The position numbers and the translations under genes are program-made. From Planctomycetota bacterium (GTDB lineage: Bacteria > Planctomycetota > Planctomycetia > Pirellulales > S012-138): a stretch of 10,753 nt of DNA. Under the pieces are notes generated by a model. It had not been told where the DNA came from. It was given only the letters and a program-made list of their open reading frames with translations, and made no database searches. Of this stretch, positions 7,901-10,753 are shown one piece after another. Numbering within the stretch: position 1 is the first letter of the stretch; each line of letters begins with the position of its first letter. The DNA is taken from positions 1 to 10,753 of the forward strand of contig JALSGI010000724.1 in NCBI GenBank assembly GCA_026982835.1. The letters run 5' to 3'.

Positions 7901-8253
7901 TGCAGCTTCCCCAGAAAGCCAAGCTGGAGCTGACGCTGGTGCAACACTGGGGCGGCGCCCACACGCTGGGGCACTTCCGTCTGAGTGTGACCACCAGCCC
8001 CGGACGCCTGAGCCCCGAAAGCGAATCCCTGCCGCCGCAGGTGGCCCAGGTGTTGGCCCAGCCCCAGCAGAAGTGGACCGCCAAACAGCGCCAGTTGGTG
8101 CTGGAGCACTACAAGCAACTGGATGCCACCTACCAGCAACTGCTCCAGGGCGTGAAGCAGCTACAAGCCCGAGCCCCCAAGGCCCGACTCCGCGGAGCGC
8201 AGGACCTGGCCTGGGCGCTGATCAACAGCCCGGCCTTCTTGTTCAACTACTGA
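4912..8253 (+). CDS. Secreted DUF1549/DUF1553 protein with Big-like domains and cytochrome-type motifs
   Basis: 1113 residues from the ATG at 4912, which has AGGAGG 8 nt upstream; the frame is open 20 codons further but that start lacks such a site. Signal peptide about 1-29 (APA-EE). Order: Big-like beta domain (about 38-125); PSCyt1-type region with GCNLGTCHGAAKGKNGFKLS (Cys146, Cys151, His152, spacing CX4CH); second Big-like domain (about 239-322); DUF1549 (about 336-525) with ID-LAYKKM, DEEFIRRVYLDLTGLPP and a canonical CNKCHDHPFE (Cys496, Cys499, His500); DUF1553 from about 583 (ITAKENPYFATSFVNRVWAYLLGRG). After IWSRLPTPEQ a charged helix and a beta-rich module (about 854-1005, DGSVLATGKRPPKDTYIL, LPAKGPGRADNGN) interrupt DUF1553, which ends with AQDLAWALINSPAFLFNY. 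The family is a planctomycete hallmark, thought to act in the periplasm or at the surface, with unknown chemistry. Haem at the CX4CH site is doubtful. No break in frame was seen. Confidence 0.93.
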   Translation: MLHRKFHALLFAGIAAAGVLSAAPAPAEEKPQQEKLPPGAKVVRLEVFPRQVELPHRFAYRQLLVTAHLADGTSADATRLVKVEAPLFVQVSPTGVVRPQEDGQGTITLWLQDQQVQVPVKVTGQKEPYHPSFVADVMPALSRMGCNLGTCHGAAKGKNGFKLSLRGYDPEFDHRALVDDLAGRRINRAAPEQSLMLLKTSGGVPHVGGVRTRPGEPYYEIVRQWIADGVPLDLDHPRVKSIRIVPESVVIPLPGMKQQFAVLATYEDGTVRDVSQEAFTESSNTEVLELVPGGLATALRRGEAAVLARYEGRYAAATVIVMGDRSGYQWVDVPANNFIDELAYKKMRAVKVLPSPLCTDEEFIRRVYLDLTGLPPEPEEVLAFLKDPRPTKEKRDALVNRLVGSAAYVEYWTNKWADLFMVNRKFLGEEGAWAFRNWIRQAVASNMPYDKFAYTILTASGSNLENPPAAYYKILRKPEDIMENTTQVFLAIRFNCNKCHDHPFERWTQDQYYHLAAYFARVGLKPDPRFADRKIQGTAVEGAKPLVEIVFDKSGGEVKHARTGEVTPPKFPYQHAGKVPRNASRREQLARWITAKENPYFATSFVNRVWAYLLGRGFIEPVDDIRAGNPPTNPELLQRLTQEFIDSGFDVQHLMRLICKSRVYQLSVKTNRWNQDDELNYSHAYPKRLPAEVLYDTIYAVTGATRRLPGLPPGLRAVQLPDSAVRMPDGFFNLFGKPPRESSCECERTTGVMLAPVLNLVNGPTVAEAINQPGNRIEQLVNTIKDDEELVRQLYLAIWSRLPTPEQLKVGVEAVRSSYHAELQARRRELAEFEKNQLPKRFHAWLKKVQVRTTWIPVEVLQARSSGGAELKVAPDGSVLATGKRPPKDTYILQLGPLPQGATGLRLELLPHESLPAKGPGRADNGNLVLNQFRLDVVLPDGKRQPVVFLRARATFTQAGFSPMHAIQEKVNARRGWAVAPKFGQRHVAVFQFAKPLQLPQKAKLELTLVQHWGGAHTLGHFRLSVTTSPGRLSPESESLPPQVAQVLAQPQQKWTAKQRQLVLEHYKQLDATYQQLLQGVKQLQARAPKARLRGAQDLAWALINSPAFLFNY

Positions 8254-8421
8254 TCCCTCTGCGGCCCCTTGCTTCCTTGGCATACCTCTTGGGACTTTCC
8301 GGCTGCTAACAACCCGTGGAAAAACTCCCACCCCTATGCCACTGGGGGGTCTTCTGCACACTGGCTGCAGGGGGTTTCTCAATCCTCGGTTTTCTGCCAT
8401 CTGCCGTGGAAAGGACGCCCG
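8254..8421. other. Intergenic spacer, probably including the left flank of a decayed insertion sequence
   Basis: No gene and no clear terminator follow the DUF1549/DUF1553 stop. The downstream part leads without interruption into the transposase relic at 8422, so some of it is probably the insertion sequence's own upstream DNA. GCT-n9-TGGAAAAACTCC just after the stop resembles the inverted sequence near 9335-9365 (GCT...TGAAAAAGGAACTCC read on the minus strand), a weak hint of the old terminal repeats. Confidence 0.4.
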
Positions 8422-8506
8422 ATGAGCCCGGGCCGACGCCGCCAGATGGAGCCTGAGCTGTGGCTCTCCTATCGGGAAATCCCCAAAGGGCCTTCTATCA
8501 AAAGCT

Positions 8507-8514
8507 CAATCAAC
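8507..8514. repeat. Target-site duplication, left copy (CAATCAAC)
   Basis: CAATCAAC directly precedes the left terminal inverted repeat and is repeated exactly at 9149-9156 just after the right one. Keeping only one copy restores the transposase reading frame across the insertion point. Confidence 0.85.
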
Positions 8515-8527
8515 GTACGTGTTTAGC
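8515..8527 (+). repeat. Left terminal inverted repeat of the MITE-like element
   Basis: GTACGTGTTTAGC matches the reverse complement of 9136-9148 at all 13 positions. Weaker similarity extends inward (GCACA after about 7 more bases). Confidence 0.85.
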
Positions 8528-8578
8528 GTGCCAGCACAAGACGAAGCGCCCCCAGAGCAAAAGAGTTGATTTTTGTCC

Positions 8579-8606
8579 GGCGAGCCGCGTATGTCAGCAC
8601 GTGTTT
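8579..8606 (+). repeat. Degenerate half unit of the REP-like hairpin repeat
   Basis: GGCGAGCCGCGTATGTCAGC followed by ACGTGTTT resembles the left half of the unit at 8818 (GGCGAGCCGCGTGCGTCAGC, then ACGCGG), but the stem is imperfect and no right half follows. A complete unit begins immediately at 8607. Confidence 0.6.
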
Positions 8607-8690
8607 GGCGAGCCCCCGGCTTTAGCCGGGGGAGAGCCGAATAAGTGCTTTTGGTTATTCTCCTCCGCCAGCTGAAGCTGGCGGCTCGCC
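8607..8690. repeat. REP-like paired-hairpin unit 1
   Basis: Outer inverted boxes are GGCGAGCC (8607-8614) and GGCTCGCC (8683-8690). Hairpin A is CCCCCGGC/GCCGGGGG with loop TTTA (8613-8632). Hairpin B is CCGCCAGC/GCTGGCGG with loop TGAA (8665-8684). The 32-nt middle includes GAATAA and TTATTC, which can also pair, making the whole unit one large interrupted palindrome. Confidence 0.85.
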
Positions 8691-8722
8691 GTTCAACTGT
8701 CGGCGACGATGCGCGGCTGGCC

Positions 8723-8767
8723 GGTTGCAAGAATCGACGCTTGTTCTCGCACTGGTGCGGAAGCTCC
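8723..8767 (+). repeat. Dispersed repeat downstream of unit 1 (GGTTGYAAGAAT type)
   Basis: GGTTGCAAGAATCGACGCTT, then TTCTCGCACTGGTGCGGAAG and CTCC, aligns along its length with 9070-9113 with about two thirds identity. It shares GTTG-AAGAAT and GGTGCGGAAGC-CC with 8905-8983. In each case it follows the GGCTCGCC box of a hairpin unit. Confidence 0.65.
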
Positions 8768-8773
8768 CGCCGC

Positions 8774-8801
8774 AAGACCCACGACCCAAGACCCAAGACC
8801 T
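8774..8801 (+). repeat. Four-copy heptamer tandem repeat (AAGACCC)
   Basis: AAGACCC, ACGACCC, AAGACCC and AAGACCT follow each other without gaps. It sits between the GGAA hairpin remnant of the first unit and the perfect GGAA hairpin that opens unit 2. Confidence 0.8.
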
Positions 8802-8819
8802 CCGGAGCGGAAGCTCCGG
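8802..8819 (+). repeat. GGAA-tetraloop hairpin abutting unit 2
   Basis: CCGGAGC (8802-8808) and GCTCCGG (8813-8819) pair perfectly around GGAA, a GNRA-type loop. The last two bases overlap the GGCGAGCC box of unit 2. A related hairpin, GGTGC-GGAA-GCACC (8970-8983), precedes unit 3 with a different but still paired stem. Confidence 0.75.
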
Positions 8820-8904
8820 CGAGCCGCGTGCGTCAGCACGCGGTTGCTACCGTTTGTGGCCGATGCTACGCTGGCCAACCGCCGGCTTACGCCGGCGGCT
8901 CGCC
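8818..8904. repeat. REP-like paired-hairpin unit 2
   Basis: Outer boxes are GGCGAGCC (8818-8825) and GGCTCGCC (8897-8904). Hairpin A is CCGCGTGC/GCACGCGG with loop GTCA (8824-8843). Hairpin B is CCGCCGGC/GCCGGCGG with loop TTAC (8879-8898). The stems differ from units 1 and 3 but stay perfectly paired. Confidence 0.85.
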
Positions 8905-8983
8905 GTTGTAAGAATCAAAGCAAGTCCACCAGGTACGTTGTTTTCCACAAAACACGCTTTTTCCTGCCCGGTGCGGAAGCACC
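8905..8983 (+). repeat. Dispersed repeat downstream of unit 2, expanded copy
   Basis: It begins GTTGTAAGAATCAAAGCAAG and ends with the GGTGC-GGAA-GCACC hairpin (8970-8983), like the copies at 8723 and 9070. The middle is longer, with an AT-richer stretch that has no counterpart in the other copies. Confidence 0.55.
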
Positions 8984-8986
8984 AGT

Positions 8987-9069
8987 GGCGAGCCCCGGAC
9001 TTCAGTCCGGGGAGAGCCAAGAAAAAACGCATGGCGATTTTCTCCGCCGACTGAAGTCGGCGGCTCGCC
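8987..9069. repeat. REP-like paired-hairpin unit 3
   Basis: Outer boxes are GGCGAGCC (8987-8994) and GGCTCGCC (9062-9069). Hairpin A is CCCCGGAC/GTCCGGGG with loop TTCA (8993-9012). Hairpin B is CCGCCGAC/GTCGGCGG with loop TGAA (9044-9063). The two loops are reverse complements, and read in inverse the B half closely repeats the A half. Confidence 0.85.
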
Positions 9070-9113
9070 GGTTGTAAGAATAAACGTTCATTCTCTTCTG
9101 GCATGGAAGCGCC
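9070..9113 (+). repeat. Dispersed repeat downstream of unit 3
   Basis: GGTTGTAAGAATAAACGTTC, then ATTCTCTTCTGGCATGGAAG and CGCC, aligns with 8723-8767. Its final hairpin (GGCATGGAAGCGCC) is degenerate. It leads directly into the right terminal inverted repeat region. Confidence 0.65.
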
Positions 9114-9135
9114 AAGCCAAGTGATGTGCTAGCTG

Positions 9136-9148
9136 GCTAAACACGTAC
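9136..9148 (-). repeat. Right terminal inverted repeat of the MITE-like element
   Basis: GCTAAACACGTAC is the exact reverse complement of the left end at 8515-8527. Confidence 0.85.
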
Positions 9149-9156
9149 CAATCAAC
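9149..9156. repeat. Target-site duplication, right copy (CAATCAAC)
   Basis: Identical in all eight bases to 8507-8514. The transposase reading LNQLLEEHGF runs straight out of this copy. Confidence 0.85.
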
Positions 9157-9386
9157 TGCTTGAAGAGCACGGTTTTGACCGGTTCGTGGAAAACCTCTGT
9201 GCCCCTATTATCACGACCGCCTAGGGCGGCCGGGTACAACTTGGGGCTGATCCTGCGGAAGGTGTTCGGATTGGTCAAGCTGCGGAGATTGAGGGAGGCC
9301 ATGCGTGCGTTTTTGCGATATAGATTTTACGATTTATCACGGAGTTCCTTTTTCACCAAAGAAGCCAGCGGCGTTTTTTAATTTTT

Positions 9387-10753
9387 TTAGAGGCTGGGCC
9401 AATCGCGGAGAATCTGGCCGGCGGCGTTGTAGCCGCACAGGCCCAGCACCCCCCCGCCGGGGTGGGCCGCCGCCCCGCAGAGGTAAAGTCCCGGCACGGG
9501 CGTGCGATGGTCGGCCCAGCCGGGCACGGGACGCAAGCAGAACAACTGTTCGGGGGTCATGGCCCCCTGGAAGATGTTGCCGCCGGTCAGGCCGAAGGTT
9601 TGCTCCAGGTCGGCCGGGGAGAGCACCTGGCGATGGAGCACGGCCTGTTCAAAGTCGGGAAAATACTGGTTCAGCACTTCCAGGCACCGCCGCCAGAGCT
9701 CTTCCTTGGCCTCGGGGGTCCAGTCCCCGGCAAGCTGGTAGGGAGCATATTGCACGAAGATGTTCATCACGTGCGCATTCCGAGGGGCCAGCGAGTCGTC
9801 CACCACCGAAGGGATGGTAATCTCTAGCACCGGCTCGCGGCTCATCTGGCCGCGGGGGCAGCCCTCGTAGGCCCGGTGCAGGTACTCCACGTCGGGGCAC
9901 AGGTGGATAGTTCCGGCCGGGGGGGGCGGGTGTTTGAGTCGGGCCAGGGCTTCCAGCCGGGGCAGGTGGCTCAGGGCCAGGTTGATCTTGGCCGAGGCCG
10001 AGCGGTAGTCGATTGCCTGCACGGCCTGGCGGAATTCCCCGGGAAGAAGGTCCTCTTCCAGCAGGCGCAAGAAAGTCCAGTTGGGATCGAGACTGGAGGC
10101 CACCACCGGGGCGGCCAGCACCGTGCCGTCGGCCAGTTCCACCCCGCAGCAACGCCCCCGCTCGACCAGGATGCGCCGAGCCGGGGACTCTAGCAGCACC
10201 TGCACACCGCGGGCCTGGGCCGCCCGGGCCAGTGCCTGGCTCAAGCCTCCCATGCCGCCGCGCACATAGCCCCAACGGCCCCGGGCCCCGCCGGCGGTGC
10301 CCATCATGTGGTGCAGCAGCACGTAGGCGCTGCCGGGGGCGTCGGGCGGGGTGCAGGAACCGATCACCGCATCGGTGGCCAAGGTGGCCAGCAGCACTTC
10401 GCTATGGAAGAATCGTTGCAAAAACGGCAGAGCCGCCCCGGCCAGCAGCCGCACGGCCTGGGGCACAAGCGGGCCCAGCTCCCCCAGCCCCCGCCACAGG
10501 GCGTGCAACGTGCCCAGGTCGCGCAGGCGCTTGCCCCAGCCACGCCGCCGCCAGGAAGGGGGCAGGGGCAGCGGGTCGGGGGCCACCTGCTCCAGCAAGG
10601 GCTCCAGCACTCGAGCCACCTGCTCCAGCAGGGCTTCGTAGCGGGGAAGCTGTTGGGCATCGTGCGGGGAGAACTGGGCCAGTTGCTGCTGGTTGCAGGC
10701 CGGGTCGTGTCCCAGCAGAAGCACGCGGCCGTCGGGCAGCGGAGTAATCGAGG
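9387..10753 (-). CDS. PYROXD2/CrtI-like FAD-dependent oxidoreductase (N-terminus cut by window edge)
   Basis: 454 codons are visible, ending with TAA at 9389-9387; the frame is open to base 10753 (SITPLPDGRVLLLGHD at the edge), so the start and the N-terminal dinucleotide-binding GxGxxG lie outside the window. Motifs seen are GSAYVLLHHMMGTAGG, then WGYVRGGMGGLSQALARAAQ (the FAD-contacting middle of the phytoene desaturase/retinol saturase superfamily), GVELADGTVLAAPVVASSLD, and the C-terminal PGLYLCGAAAHPGGGVLGLC followed by GYNAA, which closes the FAD site. This pattern fits the PYROXD2 subgroup better than carotenoid desaturases. Members are usually around 530-580 residues, so roughly 80-110 may be missing. 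No carotenoid or isoprenoid gene lies in the window, so the substrate is unknown. The gene is convergent with the transposase relic, ending 6 bp from it, and no clear terminator of its own was found. Confidence 0.88.
   Translation of the reverse strand, partial: SITPLPDGRVLLLGHDPACNQQQLAQFSPHDAQQLPRYEALLEQVARVLEPLLEQVAPDPLPLPPSWRRRGWGKRLRDLGTLHALWRGLGELGPLVPQAVRLLAGAALPFLQRFFHSEVLLATLATDAVIGSCTPPDAPGSAYVLLHHMMGTAGGARGRWGYVRGGMGGLSQALARAAQARGVQVLLESPARRILVERGRCCGVELADGTVLAAPVVASSLDPNWTFLRLLEEDLLPGEFRQAVQAIDYRSASAKINLALSHLPRLEALARLKHPPPPAGTIHLCPDVEYLHRAYEGCPRGQMSREPVLEITIPSVVDDSLAPRNAHVMNIFVQYAPYQLAGDWTPEAKEELWRRCLEVLNQYFPDFEQAVLHRQVLSPADLEQTFGLTGGNIFQGAMTPEQLFCLRPVPGWADHRTPVPGLYLCGAAAHPGGGVLGLCGYNAAGQILRDWPSL

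Larger units (their letters stand above)
8515..9148. mobile_element. Non-autonomous MITE-like element built of REP-like hairpin units
   Basis: The 634-bp element is bounded by perfect 13-bp inverted repeats (GTACGTGTTTAGC at 8515-8527, its complement at 9136-9148) and an exact 8-bp direct duplication outside them. Inverted-repeat similarity continues imperfectly inward: GCACA, GCGC, AAGAG and CCGGCGAGCCGC recur in the same order at both ends over roughly 70 bp. Inside are three REP-like paired-hairpin units, a half unit, GGAA-loop hairpins, a dispersed GTTGYAAGAAT repeat and a heptamer tandem. No plausible protein is encoded, so transposition would need an enzyme in trans. The 8-bp duplication and GTA-starting ends are compatible with several DDE families, IS66 among them, but this is only a guess. 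It inserted after the host insertion sequence was already present, and the intact ends suggest a fairly recent event. Confidence 0.8.
8422..9381 (+). pseudogene. Transposase relic (DUF772-type, IS5/IS1182-like), internally deleted and split by a 634-bp insertion
   Basis: The 5' piece (8422-8514) opens with an ATG preceded by AAAGGA and reads MSPGRRRQMEPELWLSYREI, then PKG. The frame then slips, apparently by a small deletion at 8488-8492, and continues FYQKLNQ. After the insertion the 3' piece (9149-9381) continues LLEEHGFDRFVENLCAP and, with one base missing in a C-run near 9200, YYHDRLGRPG. This is the usual N-terminus of a transposase group frequent in planctomycetes (GHPFY-KLN-LL---GFD-FVE--C--YY---GRP). 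The sequence then jumps to a typical C-terminus, AAGYNLGLILRKVFGLVKLRR, ending at the TAA at 9379-9381. Some 300 or more central residues, including all catalytic acidic residues, are missing, so it is dead. It is convergent with the oxidoreductase gene, whose stop is 6 bp away. Family assignment is from remembered motifs. Confidence 0.72.

Noticed and set aside
5779..8139. 786-codon minus-strand open frame opposite the DUF1549/DUF1553 gene
   Set aside because: Same reason: it is a mirror of a well-supported gene, without start signal or domain.
8422..8526. A 34-codon open frame with a reasonable ribosome site as a real small gene
   Set aside because: Its product matches the N-terminus of a transposase, loses frame at about 8490, and continues in another frame and beyond the insertion. 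It is a relic, not a peptide gene.
8579..9069. Regularly spaced palindromic repeats suggesting a CRISPR array
   Set aside because: The units are 83-87 bp, differ in sequence, have spacings of 211 and 169 bp that contain further repeats, and no cas gene is nearby.
9160..9381. A 73-codon open frame as a separate small protein
   Set aside because: Its first third is an out-of-frame reading of the transposase N-terminus and the rest is the transposase C-terminus. It is part of the pseudogene.

Overview
The window comes from a GC-rich member of the Planctomycetota, most likely a Pirellulales-type organism. The evidence is a twin-arginine DUF1501 protein, a planctomycete-type cytochrome c/WD40 fusion, a very large secreted DUF1549/DUF1553 protein, two small secreted proteins of unusual composition, and many short extragenic palindromes. 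Genus cannot be decided from the sequence alone. No rRNA, tRNA, CRISPR array or phage gene was seen.

Layout. From 1 to 2006 two genes read leftward: a DUF1501 Tat-exported protein cut by the left edge, and a Pro/Gln-rich secreted protein that ends in its own intrinsic terminator. After a divergent intergenic region, a small His-rich secreted protein (2421-2927) reads rightward. Its Shine-Dalgarno is partly buried in a 13-bp upstream stem, and it is followed by tandem terminators. Next come a cytochrome c/WD40 protein (3271-4752) and a 1113-residue DUF1549/DUF1553 protein (4912-8253). Both are exported and both carry putative haem motifs, so they look like partners in one envelope process, although a good promoter in the 159-bp gap suggests separate control. 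The right end (9387-10753, minus) is the C-terminal five-sixths or so of a PYROXD2/CrtI-like FAD oxidoreductase, cut by the right edge.

The unusual part is 8422-9381. It holds the decayed N- and C-termini of a DUF772-type (IS5/IS1182-like) transposase with the middle deleted. That relic is split by a 634-bp element (8515-9148) with 13-bp perfect terminal inverted repeats and an exact 8-bp target duplication (CAATCAAC). Excising the element and one duplication copy restores the reading FYQKLNQLLEEHGFDRFVE. The element encodes no evident protein. It is built from three REP-like units, each a pair of inverted 8-bp-stem hairpins bounded by GGCGAGCC and GGCTCGCC, with stems that change in a compensatory way. 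It looks like a non-autonomous MITE-like carrier of planctomycete extragenic palindromes, nested in a dead insertion sequence.

Several start codons were set from Shine-Dalgarno spacing rather than the longest open frame (2006, 3271, 4912). Family names rest on recognised motifs, not on a database search.
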